A stretch of 56,945 nt of DNA from Paludibacteraceae bacterium (lineage in GTDB: Bacteria; Bacteroidota; Bacteroidia; Bacteroidales; Paludibacteraceae), in the NCBI GenBank assembly GCA_028694215.1, contig JAQUTW010000010.1:1-56945 (forward strand), read 5' to 3'. The notes beneath the pieces were generated by a model. The model did not search any database. It saw only the letters and a program-made list of their open reading frames with translations, and had not been told where the DNA came from. Positions 1 through 8,539 of the stretch are shown here, one piece after another. The position numbers and the translations under genes are program-made. Numbering within the stretch: the stretch's first letter is position 1; the number at the start of each line of letters is the position of its first letter.

Positions 1-172
1 ATGGAGGCTGTTTATTTAAAATGAGGCTTGACTGAGGTTATTTTTGAATTTTTTTTGATATAAGCAGACATGAAACAAAAATTATTTTGTTTTATGGTTT
101 TTGCGAGCCGGCGAGTTTTTTTTGGTGTTGCAATATGGTGTCTCTTGTGTGTTCGTGTATTTAGATTTTGGC
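1..172. other. No gene recognised at left edge
   Basis: AT-rich sequence downstream of the RNase H gene. Only short frames are present and none carries a recognisable motif. The gene on the far side is outside the window. Confidence 0.5.
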
Positions 173-811
173 TTAACCTTTTCGTCCAAAATCGGCAGGA
201 ATTTCACCCCACTTTTCTGTGTGCCATTTAAGAATTTTTGTGGTGTAAGTGTTGGCATTCAGCCAATGTTCGGCACGTTCTATCAATTCAAAAAGAGGTT
301 CATTTTCGGTAGTGCGCACGAGTTTTGATTTGCATTTTCTTTGGCGAATCCATGCTTGTGCCGTTACGCTGTCGGAGTAAATGGGAAGCGACATATTTTG
401 CTGTTTGAGCAGTGCAAGTCCGTGCACAATGGCCAAAAACTCACCGATATTGTTGGTTCCTCCTGCCAATGGTGCCATTCGGAAAGCTTCTTGCCCGGTG
501 GCTGTCCATACGCCTCTGTATTCCATACGCCCGGGGTTGCCACTGCAAGCGGCATCAACCGACAGACTTTCCGGAATAGGTTTGACTTCGTTATCGTTAA
601 ACAGATTTAAGTTGAGCGGTTGCGGTTGTTGAGCCGCTTTTACCGTTTGCCAATAGTTTTTAGCAAAGGCCTCACGAGCCACATTTTCTGTCGGGAAGGA
701 TTTGTATTGCGCACCTTCGAATCCGTCTATTTGTTCTTTGCAAGTTTCCCATGTGTCGAAAATACCTTTTTTGCGACCGTTCCACACTACGTAAAATTTA
801 TTTTTTGGCAT
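173..811 (-). CDS. rnhA: Ribonuclease H with N-terminal viroplasmin domain
   Basis: This 212-residue protein should cleave the RNA strand of RNA-DNA hybrids in the cytoplasm. Residues 4-50 look like the caulimovirus viroplasmin/RNase H1 N-terminal hybrid-binding domain (FYVVWNGRKKGIF). Residues 82-210 form the RNase H fold with all four acidic catalytic residues: D86 (SVDAACSGNPG), E124 (NIGEF), D147 (YSDS) and D207 (IPADFGRK). The ATG at 811 is preferred over an in-frame GTG at 817. The gene starts 22 bp after the DsbD stop on the same strand, so it is probably the last gene of that operon. The family call is firm; the link to the redox genes may be positional only. Confidence 0.9.
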   Translation of the reverse strand: MPKNKFYVVWNGRKKGIFDTWETCKEQIDGFEGAQYKSFPTENVAREAFAKNYWQTVKAAQQPQPLNLNLFNDNEVKPIPESLSVDAACSGNPGRMEYRGVWTATGQEAFRMAPLAGGTNNIGEFLAIVHGLALLKQQNMSLPIYSDSVTAQAWIRQRKCKSKLVRTTENEPLFELIERAEHWLNANTYTTKILKWHTEKWGEIPADFGRKG

Positions 812-833
812 AACCACTCACTAATTCATTAAC

Positions 834-2834
834 TTAATAATTCAGCTGCTTTGTATTTTTATAATTTTCAATTCCCTGTTTCAGAAAAGTTTCGTAAGTA
901 TCCACATTGGTTTCGTAAAATGTGGGTCCTGCCAAAATGCTTCCGTCTTTAGGATCGACAATGATATAGCATGGTTGAGAGTTCTCTTTGAACAAACTGT
1001 TTTGCAAAAACATATTTTTAGGTCCAAGTTTGGTCAATAATTCTCCTTTGTCGTTTTTTATCTGTAGATTTTCAGGTAATTCAATGATTTTGTCGTCTAT
1101 ATATAGGGCACACATTACAAAATTTTCATTCAGCAGTTGTTGTATGCGATTGTTCGACAATACTTTTTGTTCCACTTTCCGGCAATTGACACAACCGTGT
1201 CCCGTAAAGTCGAGGAAAAGCGGTTTGCCGCTACTTTTGGCGCACGCAAGGGCTTCGTCGTAATCGAAGTAACCATCAATTCCTGTTACCATTTCCAATT
1301 GGTCGGAAAAGGAGGCTTTGTCGCACAACGAAACGGCAGAATGATGTCCTCCTCCATCGTAAACAATCTCTTTAATGTTAAAATCCTGTGTACTCATTGG
1401 TGGCAACCAGCCCGATAAGGCGTTAAGTGGTGCACCCCACAATCCGGGAATCATATAAACCACAAATGCAAAATCGGCGATGACTAAGAAAAACTTAAAC
1501 CATGATTTTTGCACCGGCTGTTCATCATCGAATGGGAATCGTAGTTTGCCGAGCAGATAACATCCTAAAAGTGCGAAAATAACAATCCACAATGAGAGGT
1601 AAACTTCACGATCTAAAATTCCCCAGTGGTAAGTTTGGTCGGGAACGCTGATAAACTTCAAAGCAAAAGCCAATTCTACGAATGCCAATGTAACTTTCAG
1701 CGTGTTCATCCAACCACCTGATTTTGGCAAGTTTTTGAGTAGATTCGGGAAGAAAGCAAAAAAAGTGAATGGCAAGGCAAAGGCCAATGAAAATCCCAAC
1801 ATTCCGATAATCGGTTTCAGAAAACCACCTCCGGCTGCGCCTAATGCCACGGCTCCTGCAATGGGCAGAGTGCATGAAAATGAAACCAACACCAGAGTCA
1901 AAGCCATAAAAAATGTGCCGAGGTATCCGGCTTTGCTTTCGTTTCCTGCCGATTTGTTTACCCACGATGATGGCAGCGAAATTTCGAAATAGCCAAACAA
2001 TGATATGGCAAAAATAACGAAAATAATGGCGAATAAGAGATTTGGAATCCAGTGTGTACTGATAAAGTTGGCAAAACCTTGTCCAAAAATGGCAGATAAT
2101 ACAATGCCGATTAATAAATATACCAGCACAATGGAAATACCGTAAAAAATGGCTTGTTTTTTGCCTCCGTGTTTCATAAAAAAGGAAACCGTCATTGGAA
2201 TCATCGGGAAAACGCATGGCGTAAGAACTCCAAGCAATCCGCCTCCGAAAGCCAAAAGGAAAAACAACCACAATGGTGTATCAGCTTCTTGTGTTGCTTC
2301 GTGTTTGGGTTGCTCCAATGGCTTTATGGCAATAACGTTCGCTTTCGGTTGGTCATTGGTGACTGCTGTACCGTCGAGTGTGACAGAAAAAATTTCGCGT
2401 ACGGGAACGCAGCGACCTTCTATGCAGGCTTGTCCTTCGATAGTGCCGTTTATCACAAAACTGTCGGCATCTAAAATATTTATAATGCGTTTAAAATCAG
2501 CTTTATCTGTAAAAAAACGTTCTGTGTCATCAAATTCGGCATCGTAATGTTCGGTGTATTTTGGTTCAATGAAAAACTTTGATGTATCACTCAACGTATA
2601 GTGATCATTAGGTGTTAATGTAAAAATCAGCGGCAATGCAATGCCGTTTTGATATTGTGAATAGAAATGCCAATTTTTTTCAATGGTTGCCGAAAGTACC
2701 AACTCTGCTTGAGAATTTGGGAGTTGATTGATTCTGTATTGCCATGTTACCGGCTTTTCGTATTGTGCAAAGGCAAACAGCGGAAAGAAAAGACAAATAA
2801 AAAGTACCTGCTTTTTTGAAAAAAGTTGTTTCAT
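834..2834 (-). CDS. dsbD: Thiol:disulfide interchange protein DsbD
   Basis: This 666-residue inner-membrane protein passes electrons from cytoplasmic thioredoxin to envelope thiols. It has the full three-part DsbD layout. A signal peptide (1-23, ending FAFAQ) precedes an N-terminal immunoglobulin-like domain with a Cys pair (C137, C142). A CcdA-like block of about eight membrane helices (about 188-470) carries the two membrane cysteines, C207 (LTPCVFP) and C321 (SFSCTLP). A C-terminal thioredoxin-like domain has a CVNC motif (C548/C551, DFTGHGCVNC). It follows an Omp28-type lipoprotein whose CSNC motif lies in a very similar context (DFTGHLCSNC), so that lipoprotein is a plausible partner or substrate. 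Confidence 0.95.
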   Translation of the reverse strand: MKQLFSKKQVLFICLFFPLFAFAQYEKPVTWQYRINQLPNSQAELVLSATIEKNWHFYSQYQNGIALPLIFTLTPNDHYTLSDTSKFFIEPKYTEHYDAEFDDTERFFTDKADFKRIINILDADSFVINGTIEGQACIEGRCVPVREIFSVTLDGTAVTNDQPKANVIAIKPLEQPKHEATQEADTPLWLFFLLAFGGGLLGVLTPCVFPMIPMTVSFFMKHGGKKQAIFYGISIVLVYLLIGIVLSAIFGQGFANFISTHWIPNLLFAIIFVIFAISLFGYFEISLPSSWVNKSAGNESKAGYLGTFFMALTLVLVSFSCTLPIAGAVALGAAGGGFLKPIIGMLGFSLAFALPFTFFAFFPNLLKNLPKSGGWMNTLKVTLAFVELAFALKFISVPDQTYHWGILDREVYLSLWIVIFALLGCYLLGKLRFPFDDEQPVQKSWFKFFLVIADFAFVVYMIPGLWGAPLNALSGWLPPMSTQDFNIKEIVYDGGGHHSAVSLCDKASFSDQLEMVTGIDGYFDYDEALACAKSSGKPLFLDFTGHGCVNCRKVEQKVLSNNRIQQLLNENFVMCALYIDDKIIELPENLQIKNDKGELLTKLGPKNMFLQNSLFKENSQPCYIIVDPKDGSILAGPTFYETNVDTYETFLKQGIENYKNTKQLNY

Positions 2835-2862
2835 AACTATAGATTTTTAAAGAATAACGGTT

Positions 2863-3716
2863 TTAATTGATTTTTAGTTTCTCCACCTGAATTATTTCAT
2901 TAGTTGTTTCATCACTAAGGTATGCTACTATGCTGCAATTTTTTGGTACCCGGTCTGTGTCTTTAAACATAACGGAGTAGCGTTTAATTTCGGTAGCATC
3001 TTTTATTGATTGTCCGTTTAAAATACGTACGCCCCATGTAGAGTTGAGTGCAGTACGTAATACGTGCATGTGTACATATTGTAAATCTACGTCGCGGTTG
3101 TTTTGTTGCGGTTTAATAATGCTGTCCTCGGTCATCATTACTACCAATCGAAGCGGATTTGGATAATTTGCCAGCATGGTAACTTTCACATTTGTACACA
3201 GTTTCTGTTTGGTGTCGTCATAGAAATTGATAATTTGTAGGGCAGCAGATGCTTCGCTTGATTGAGTGGCAGCCATGTTTTCCCATTCATCTTTCAGATA
3301 GGTTTGTTCTCCTTTGCTGTTTTTAACTCTGTTTACCATACCGCTCGGAATACTGAAACGCGAAATTTGTCTTTGATTTCGTTGCCTGCTGTTGTTCTGA
3401 AATCGTATGAAAAATTACCTTGAGACGGTTCTGCATCCGATCCTGCATGAATACACATGCCTATGAGTCGACCATTGTAGTCGGTTATGAGTTTATTCAT
3501 AACTTGGTGTCCTTTTGGGCAATTAGAACATAAATGCCCCGTAAAATCTTCCAACAAAATTTTGCGTTCGGTTTTGGCAGGTAGTGGCGGAAAATTTTTT
3601 AAGTCGCAGGCAACATCTTCGTAGTCGTCTTTGTAAAAATAGGGTTTTTCTATTACATCGCAGGTTATCAGCGAGATGAGCAACAGAGAAATGAGTATAA
3701 TATTAATTCTTTTCAT
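2863..3716 (-). pseudogene. Omp28-family thioredoxin-like lipoprotein, broken by a frameshift
   Basis: Two overlapping frames together make one Omp28-like protein. The upstream frame (3716 to 3333, 127 aa) has a lipoprotein-type signal (LLISLITC) and a thioredoxin-like CxxC in DFTGHLCSNCPKGH near residues 56-69, then ends abnormally in VFRAVW and a stop. The downstream frame (3339 to 2863, 158 aa) begins GMVNRVKNSKGE, which is how this family continues after its F-V-x-G-[YI]-P-[TS]-G motif. Adding one G near 3350-3356 (TCAGTATT to TCAGGTATT) restores FRVSGIPSGMVNR and an intact protein of about 283 residues. This is either a real pseudogene, a phase-off state or a sequencing error. The gene sits 10 bp after the small CxxxxC protein and 28 bp before dsbD in one operon. 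Confidence 0.8.
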
Positions 3717-3726
3717 ACCAATTTAT

Positions 3727-4050
3727 TTAGAAAGTAGTTACAACCGTTAAACTTAAACCGTTGGACGCAGGAACTTCCCGACAAACACCGCCGCCACAAT
3801 ACTGAAAGGATACTTTTTTGATATCTATGTCAATATTATATCCGATAGCTTCGAATGTTAATGACTCAGATGTTGATTTGTTGCGTACGCCCACATCAAA
3901 ATAGTGCGTTTTGCTGCCGGCAGGTGTGTCCCATGAAATGGTTTGACCATTCGTAATAATGCTTTTGTCCGTCAAATATAATTCCCAATCGGAGGCCAAT
4001 AGAGAACCGGTTGCAAGAATGACAATAGCGGTCAGTGTAAATTTTTTCAT
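3727..4050 (-). CDS. Small secreted protein with a CxxxxC pair, function unknown
   Basis: This 107-residue protein has a clear signal peptide (MKKFTLTAIVILATGSLLAS). The start at 4050 was chosen because a longer frame from 4149 would bury this signal sequence. The mature part is strand-rich and ends with YCGGGVCREVPASNG, whose two cysteines could form a disulfide. It resembles the N-terminal beta-sandwich region found beside Omp28-like proteins in Bacteroidota, but I cannot name a family. It is the first gene of the operon that continues with the Omp28-like lipoprotein and dsbD, so a role as an envelope thiol protein is an inference from position. Confidence 0.7.
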   Translation of the reverse strand: MKKFTLTAIVILATGSLLASDWELYLTDKSIITNGQTISWDTPAGSKTHYFDVGVRNKSTSESLTFEAIGYNIDIDIKKVSFQYCGGGVCREVPASNGLSLTVVTTF

Positions 4051-4113
4051 AATTGAATATGTCTTGTTATATCCTATTGGACTCGTCGGGGTTAAAAATG
4101 TAAAAACATACAG

Positions 4114-4121
4114 CAAAGATA
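4114..4121 (-). promoter_or_regulatory. -7 element of the envelope redox operon
   Basis: TATCTTTG on the minus strand matches the Bacteroidota -7 consensus TAnnTTTG. It lies about 63 bp before the ATG at 4050. Confidence 0.6.
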
Positions 4122-4244
4122 CATAAAAAATGAAAAAACAAATAAACAAAGTGTTTTTTTTAGTGCGAAGATGCTTTTTTTTTGAAGGGTGAAAAAAATT
4201 GTTGGTTGATTAGACATTATCGCTGTTTATTTGACTAATTTGTA

Positions 4245-4252
4245 TATCTTTG
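4245..4252 (+). promoter_or_regulatory. -7 element directly before the phosphatase start codon
   Basis: TATCTTTG ends 5 bp before the ATG at 4258. In this sigma factor's promoters transcription starts only a few bases beyond the element, so the mRNA may be leaderless. Confidence 0.6.
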
Positions 4253-4257
4253 TTGCA

Positions 4258-4905
4258 ATGAAAAAATTAGTAATATTTGATTTAGATGGAACACTCTTAA
4301 ATTCCGTTGCCGACCTTGCCATTGCCACCAACTATGCGCTTGAACAACTTGGTTTTTGTAAACATGATATTAAAGAATACCGTTTTTTTGTTGGTAATGG
4401 CATAGATAAACTGTTTGAACGTGCTTTGCCGGAAGATGCGCGAACGTTGGAAAATATCCGCAGAGTGCGCGAATTATTTATTCCTTATTATAATGTACAT
4501 AATACCGATTTGACGCGACCGTATGCAGGAATAGTAGAACTCTTGGAGCATTTGCAAGCGCAAAACATTTGCTTGGCAGTTGCATCAAACAAATATCAGG
4601 AAGCTACCCGTCAGTTGGTGGCGCATTTTTTTCCCTCTATACATTTTTCAGAAGTATGCGGTCAGCGCGAAGGTATTGCACGCAAACCCAATCCTGCCAT
4701 TGTATATGGCATATTAAGTAAACTTGGCATTTCGGCATCTGATATATTGTATGTTGGCGATTCGGGTATAGATATGCAAACAGCCAAAAATGCCGGCGTT
4801 GATGCCATAGGTGTTACTTGGGGATTTCGCCCGCGAGCGGAACTGGAAGCATTTTCACCATTCCTAATAGCCGATTCTCCGGAAGATGTTCAACAACTTT
4901 TTTAA
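4258..4905 (+). CDS. gph: HAD-family phosphoglycolate phosphatase-like protein
   Basis: This 215-residue cytoplasmic HAD hydrolase probably dephosphorylates 2-phosphoglycolate or a related small phosphate ester. HAD motif I is [10 protein letters not shown] at residues 7-16, motif II lies in LAVASNK, the motif III lysine is in ARKPNP, and motif IV is [13 protein letters not shown]. The alpha-helical cap (about 20-80) fits the Gph/PgmB subfamily. An in-frame upstream extension from 4231 was rejected because it overlaps the -7 promoter element and the family begins at [11 protein letters not shown]. The stop codon overlaps the queF stop on the other strand. Substrate assignment within the HAD family is uncertain. 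Confidence 0.85.
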   Translation: MKKLVIFDLDGTLLNSVADLAIATNYALEQLGFCKHDIKEYRFFVGNGIDKLFERALPEDARTLENIRRVRELFIPYYNVHNTDLTRPYAGIVELLEHLQAQNICLAVASNKYQEATRQLVAHFFPSIHFSEVCGQREGIARKPNPAIVYGILSKLGISASDILYVGDSGIDMQTAKNAGVDAIGVTWGFRPRAELEAFSPFLIADSPEDVQQLF

Positions 4906-5354
4906 TGATGTTCTGCTAATCGTTTCTCTGCCAATTGTTCATATTTGGTATTCTTGCGACCATAATTGGCATACGGGTAAATGGAAATTCCTCCGCGTGG
5001 TGTAAAAAGTCCTGTAACTTCAATGTATTTCGGATTCATTAGTGTAATCAAATCTTTCATAATGATATTGACACAATCTTCGTGAAAAGCACCGTGATTG
5101 CGGAAACTGAAAAGATATAGTTTCAGGCTTTTACTTTCTACCATTTTTATGTCAGGAATGTAGCTGATTTTTATTTCTGCAAAATCCGGTTGCCCTGTGA
5201 TTGGGCAAAGGCTTGTAAATTCAGGACAGTTGAATTGTACCCAATAGTCGTTGTCGCAATGTTTGTTGTCGAAAGCTTCTAAAACTTCGGGTGCATAGTT
5301 TTGTTTGTAGGTGGTTTTGTTTCCAAGCAAACTTAATTGGTCTTTTAGTTCCAT
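4902..5354 (-). CDS. queF: NADPH-dependent 7-cyano-7-deazaguanine reductase
   Basis: QueF reduces preQ0 to preQ1 with NADPH in queuosine biosynthesis. The protein is 150 residues, the size of the short YkvM-type QueF. It has the catalytic cysteine C50 and aspartate D57 in [12 protein letters not shown], and the NADPH/QueF signature [15 protein letters not shown] (73-87) followed by FHEDCVN. It is the last gene of the yhhQ-queC-queF operon, starting 6 bp after queC. The terminal stop overlaps the convergent phosphatase gene by 3 bp, so no room is left for a conventional terminator. Confidence 0.96.
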   Translation of the reverse strand: MELKDQLSLLGNKTTYKQNYAPEVLEAFDNKHCDNDYWVQFNCPEFTSLCPITGQPDFAEIKISYIPDIKMVESKSLKLYLFSFRNHGAFHEDCVNIIMKDLITLMNPKYIEVTGLFTPRGGISIYPYANYGRKNTKYEQLAEKRLAEHH

Positions 5355-5360
5355 AAGTGT

Positions 5361-6035
5361 TTAAAAGATAAGAGGTTCTTTCTTTTGTGCGAGATAAAGT
5401 TCCAAGCCGTGTTTACGCAGTTTGCATGCCGGACATTTGCCGCAGCCGTCGCCCACTATGCCGTTGTAGCAAGTAAGGGTATTGTTGCGCACTAAATCAA
5501 AAATACCCAAATCGTCTGCCAAAGCCCATATTTGGCATTTGTCGCGGTGCATAAGCGGTGTGTAGATAACAAAATCTTCATCCATTGCAAGGTTGAGAGT
5601 TTTGTTGAGTGACTTAATGAAATTTTCACGACAGTCGGGATAACCGCTGAAATCGGTTTGTGAAACGCCTGTAATGATATGTTTTATGCCTAACTCGTGG
5701 GCATAAGCAGCTGCGATGCTTAGAAAGAACAAATTACGTCCGGGAACAAAGGAGTTTGGAAGTTTGTTTTCAGGAATTTCAGTATCTACAGTTATAGAAT
5801 TGTCTGTTAGTGAATTGCGATTTAATTCGTGAAGAAATGGCACTTCAATAAGTCTGAAATCAATTTCCGCATCAGCAGCTATTTTGCGTGCAATGTCTGT
5901 TTCAAGGTGGTGGCGTTGACCATAAGAGAAACAGATGGCATAAACTTTGGCAAATATGGCTTTTGCCCAAAACAGACAGGTAGTGGAGTCTTGACCTCCA
6001 CTGAAAACAACTAATGCAGGTTCGTCAATATTCAT
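5361..6035 (-). CDS. queC: 7-cyano-7-deazaguanine synthase
   Basis: QueC converts 7-carboxy-7-deazaguanine to preQ0 using ATP and ammonia. The protein (224 aa) carries the PP-loop SGGQDS at residues 12-17 and a C-terminal zinc site made of C189, C198, C201 and C204 (C-x8-CGKCPAC). The substrate region [15 protein letters not shown] is also typical. It sits 17 bp after yhhQ and 6 bp before queF, so it should be under the same riboswitch-bearing promoter. The queD and queE steps are not encoded in this window. Confidence 0.97.
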   Translation of the reverse strand: MNIDEPALVVFSGGQDSTTCLFWAKAIFAKVYAICFSYGQRHHLETDIARKIAADAEIDFRLIEVPFLHELNRNSLTDNSITVDTEIPENKLPNSFVPGRNLFFLSIAAAYAHELGIKHIITGVSQTDFSGYPDCRENFIKSLNKTLNLAMDEDFVIYTPLMHRDKCQIWALADDLGIFDLVRNNTLTCYNGIVGDGCGKCPACKLRKHGLELYLAQKKEPLIF

Positions 6036-6052
6036 AATAGTAAAAAAATGTG

Positions 6053-6733
6053 TTAAACATTGTGTATCTTAAGAGGATTGTATGAAATATCTTGGTCGTA
6101 GGTATCGCAATTTTCCATTTTTTTGATGGCTTTCACAACCCTTATGGTAACAGGCAAAACAATGATTTCGTAAAGAGATTTTAAACAGATTTGTACTGCC
6201 ATAAGTTGGAGAAGTTCAGGTGCTGCTATAATGCCTCCAAATGCTATGGGGAAGAAAATGATAGAATCGGCTGTCTCGCCGACAATAGTACTTAAAATAG
6301 CACGTAAGGAGAAATTTTTTCCGGCATGTGCTATCTTCATTTTGCTCATTACAAATGCGTTGAGAAAAGAGCCAACTAAAAAAGCTGTGAGTGAGGCAAG
6401 TACGATGCGTGGTGTCATACCAAATACAAAATTGAAACCTTCTGCCCCTTGCCAATAATCAGCAGCGGGCATCAGAACTGCGATTTGCCCCATTATCATG
6501 ACGAAAAAATTCATGGCAAAACCGCTCCAGATAATAAGGCGGGCTTTTCCATAACCCCAAACTTCGGCAATACAGTCGTTGATGATGTACGAAATAGGAA
6601 ACACCAGCAAGCCCGCTGTCATTGGAATGCCAAACAACGTGATTACTTTTGTTTCGAGAAGATTTGCTGTAATAAGACAAACATTAAATAAAATGCCCAA
6701 CAGCATGAAAGGCACGGATACCTGTTGTTTCAT
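6053..6733 (-). CDS. yhhQ: Queuosine precursor transporter, YhhQ/QPTR family
   Basis: This 226-residue membrane protein of the COG1738/DUF165 family imports queuosine precursors such as preQ0 or preQ1. It has about six hydrophobic helices, the early polar signature [18 protein letters not shown], and the late motif [14 protein letters not shown] that marks this family. I place the start at 6733, because the longer frame from 6766 would translate the candidate preQ1 pseudoknot. It heads an operon with queC and queF, so salvage and synthesis are controlled together. The C-terminal tail of about 20 residues is polar and unremarkable. Confidence 0.92.
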   Translation of the reverse strand: MKQQVSVPFMLLGILFNVCLITANLLETKVITLFGIPMTAGLLVFPISYIINDCIAEVWGYGKARLIIWSGFAMNFFVMIMGQIAVLMPAADYWQGAEGFNFVFGMTPRIVLASLTAFLVGSFLNAFVMSKMKIAHAGKNFSLRAILSTIVGETADSIIFFPIAFGGIIAAPELLQLMAVQICLKSLYEIIVLPVTIRVVKAIKKMENCDTYDQDISYNPLKIHNV

Positions 6734-6736
6734 ATT

Positions 6737-6767
6737 CTTGTTTTTTACGTGGTTGACCAAGCACACG
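6737..6767 (-). promoter_or_regulatory. Candidate preQ1-I riboswitch aptamer before yhhQ
   Basis: The minus strand can fold as a compact H-type pseudoknot. P1 pairs CGTG (6767-6764) with CACG (6751-6748). P2 pairs CTTG (6761-6758) with CAAG (6740-6737). The linker after P1 is T plus six A's. By position, the C just before the P1 3' strand, the U opening loop 1 and the A just before the P2 3' strand match the three preQ1 contacts known in class preQ1-I. P2 ends three bases before the yhhQ ATG, so binding would hide the ribosome site. P1 is only 4 bp, shorter than usual. CAAGAATATG also precedes tyrS, so the P2 3' strand might simply be a ribosome site. Confidence 0.55.
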
Positions 6768-6771
6768 ACCC

Positions 6772-6789
6772 GTCTGTTTTGTTTCAGAC
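6772..6789 (-). other. Small leader hairpin upstream of the riboswitch
   Basis: The minus strand reads GTCTG, an 8-base A/C loop, then CAGAC. It lies between the promoter and the candidate preQ1 aptamer; no function is known. Confidence 0.35.
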
Positions 6790-6815
6790 AAAGGCACTCT
6801 TAAATTTTTGAACTG

Positions 6816-6823
6816 CAAAGGTA
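6816..6823 (-). promoter_or_regulatory. -7 element of the yhhQ-queC-queF operon
   Basis: TACCTTTG on the minus strand fits TAnnTTTG. Transcription from here gives a leader of about 75 nt that contains the hairpin and the candidate aptamer. Confidence 0.6.
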
Positions 6824-6826
6824 CAC

Positions 6827-6855
6827 AAAAAGCCGGAAAAGTAAAAAGCCGGAAA
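6827..6855. repeat. Tandem 13-bp repeat over the yhhQ promoter
   Basis: AAAAAGCCGGAAA occurs at 6827-6839 and again at 6843-6855, 16 bp apart. Both copies lie just upstream of the -7 element of the queuosine operon, where a regulator or polymerase would bind. Confidence 0.5.
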
Positions 6856-6885
6856 TAAGTTTTTCTCTAAAAAACGATAATGGGA

Positions 6886-6915
6886 TTTGTTTCTCCAAAA
6901 AAAGCAGTAATTTTG
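6886..6915 (+). promoter_or_regulatory. Promoter of tyrS
   Basis: TTTG at 6886-6889, an 18-bp spacer, then TAATTTTG at 6908-6915. This is close to the Bacteroidota consensus TTTG-N19-TAnnTTTG. The tyrS leader would be about 145 nt. Confidence 0.6.
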
Positions 6916-6940
6916 TAATTTATTTAACTGAAAAGAAGTT

Positions 6941-6994
6941 ATGATGGAAACTCAACGGCGAAAATTGTTGCAAATTATTCACGGACACTATTGA
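6941..6994 (+). CDS. Possible 17-residue leader peptide before tyrS
   Basis: ATG ATG opens a short frame (MMETQRRKLLQIIHGHY, stop TGA) inside the tyrS leader, just after an A/G-rich stretch (AAAAGAAG). Its last sense codon is tyrosine, which would fit control by tyrosyl-tRNA supply, but a single Tyr codon is weak evidence and I see no clear attenuator hairpin after it. It may be a chance frame. Confidence 0.25.
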   Translation: MMETQRRKLLQIIHGHY

Positions 6995-7063
6995 TTCGTG
7001 ATAAAAGCGTGTGTAGAAAAACTGTTTTCCTAAATTACTTTAACTATAAAATAATACAAGAAT

Positions 7064-8356
7064 ATGAACTTTATTGATGAAATTAAATGGCGTGGCATGC
7101 TCCACGATATGATGCCCGGAACAGAAGAACAACTTGCCAAAGAGATGACGACAGCTTATTTGGGTATAGATCCGACGGCAGACAGCTTACATATAGGTCA
7201 TTTGTGTGGCGTGATGATGTTGTGGCATTTTCAACGTTGCGGGCACAAACCCATTGCATTGATTGGCGGTGCTACAGGTATGATAGGTGATCCTTCGGGT
7301 AAATCGGCAGAACGCAATTTGCTTGACGAAGAGACGCTGCGACATAATCAGGCGTGTATTAAAAAACAACTTGAGAAATTCCTCGATTTTCACAGCGATG
7401 CTCCCAATGCTGCCGAAATGGTAAATAACTACGATTGGATGAAAGATTTCACATTTCTCGATTTTGCCCGTAATGTCGGTAAACTGATTACTGTTAATTA
7501 TATGATGGCAAAAGATTCGGTAAAGAAACGCTTAAACGGTGAATATTCGAACGGAATGAGTTTTACCGAGTTTACTTATCAATTATTACAAGGTTATGAT
7601 TTTGCTCATTTGAACGAGACAAAAAATTGCAAATTGCAAATGGGCGGTAGTGACCAATGGGGAAATATTACCACAGGAACCGAATTGATTCGTCGTATGA
7701 ACGGAGGCGAAGCTTATGCGTTGACTTGTCCGCTGATAACAAAAGCAGACGGTGGAAAATTCGGCAAAACCGAGAGCGGCAATATTTGGCTTGATAAACG
7801 TTATACTTCGCCGTATAAATTTTATCAGTTCTGGTTGAATGTAGGTGATGAAGATGCGGCAAAATACATCAAAATCTTTACGTCTATCGAACAAAAAGAG
7901 TGTGAGGCGTTGATAGCAGAACATGCACAGGCACCACATTTGCGTCTGTTGCAAAAACGCTTGGCGAAAGAAGTGACCATCATGGTTCATTCTGAGGCCG
8001 ATTATAATGCAGCGGTAGAAGCATCTGATATTTTATTTGGAAACGCTACGGCAGAAACCCTTCATAAAATAGATGAAGAAACATTGTTGGCTGTGTTTGA
8101 GGGAGTGCCTCAATTTCAGATTGATAAAACCGAACTTGAAGCAGGTATTCGACCGTTGGATTTATTAGCAGAAAAAACACAAATATTTTCATCAAAAGGC
8201 GAAGCACGCAAAATGATACAATCCAACGGATTTAGCATGAACAAGGAGAAGCTTACAGACACGGAAACACCAATTGATACTCGTTCATTACTTAACGGCA
8301 AATATATTTTGTTTCAAAAAGGCAAAAAAAATTATTACTTGGTAGTAATGAAATAA
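7064..8356 (+). CDS. tyrS: Tyrosyl-tRNA synthetase
   Basis: This cytoplasmic class I synthetase charges tRNA-Tyr. The protein is 430 residues, standard for bacterial TyrRS. The HIGH motif is present at residues 43-46 (SLHIGHLCG). The KMSKS-equivalent is KFGKT at 232-236, typical of bacterial TyrRS. The tyrosine-binding segment [14 protein letters not shown] is intact, and a C-terminal S4-like RNA-binding domain covers about 355-430. It has its own promoter and a terminator at 8378, so it appears monocistronic. Confidence 0.98.
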   Translation: MNFIDEIKWRGMLHDMMPGTEEQLAKEMTTAYLGIDPTADSLHIGHLCGVMMLWHFQRCGHKPIALIGGATGMIGDPSGKSAERNLLDEETLRHNQACIKKQLEKFLDFHSDAPNAAEMVNNYDWMKDFTFLDFARNVGKLITVNYMMAKDSVKKRLNGEYSNGMSFTEFTYQLLQGYDFAHLNETKNCKLQMGGSDQWGNITTGTELIRRMNGGEAYALTCPLITKADGGKFGKTESGNIWLDKRYTSPYKFYQFWLNVGDEDAAKYIKIFTSIEQKECEALIAEHAQAPHLRLLQKRLAKEVTIMVHSEADYNAAVEASDILFGNATAETLHKIDEETLLAVFEGVPQFQIDKTELEAGIRPLDLLAEKTQIFSSKGEARKMIQSNGFSMNKEKLTDTETPIDTRSLLNGKYILFQKGKKNYYLVVMK

Positions 8357-8377
8357 ATTGTAAATTTTATTCTCTTG

Positions 8378-8413
8378 TCACCTCGAAACGCTGTTTTTGA
8401 GGTGATTTTTTTT
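8378..8413 (+). terminator. Rho-independent terminator of tyrS
   Basis: TCACCTC (8378-8384) pairs with GAGGTGA (8399-8405), followed by eight T's. Confidence 0.85.
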
Positions 8414-8539
8414 ATTGTTCTGTTGGTGTGTAAAATATTGATATGAATTAGAGAAAAAAATCCGTAATTTATTTGGATTATTACGGAAAAATAGCGACCT
8501 TTACCCGCTCAAACAGAATTATTAGTTTTACCTAACGCT

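Noticed and set aside
101-328. 75-residue frame at the left edge
   Set aside because: It overlaps the end of the RNase H gene antisense and shows no family features.
1606-2271. 221-residue frame on the same strand as dsbD in another phase
   Set aside because: Shadow of dsbD: rich in Arg, His and Phe with no domain, while dsbD covers the region with an intact fold.
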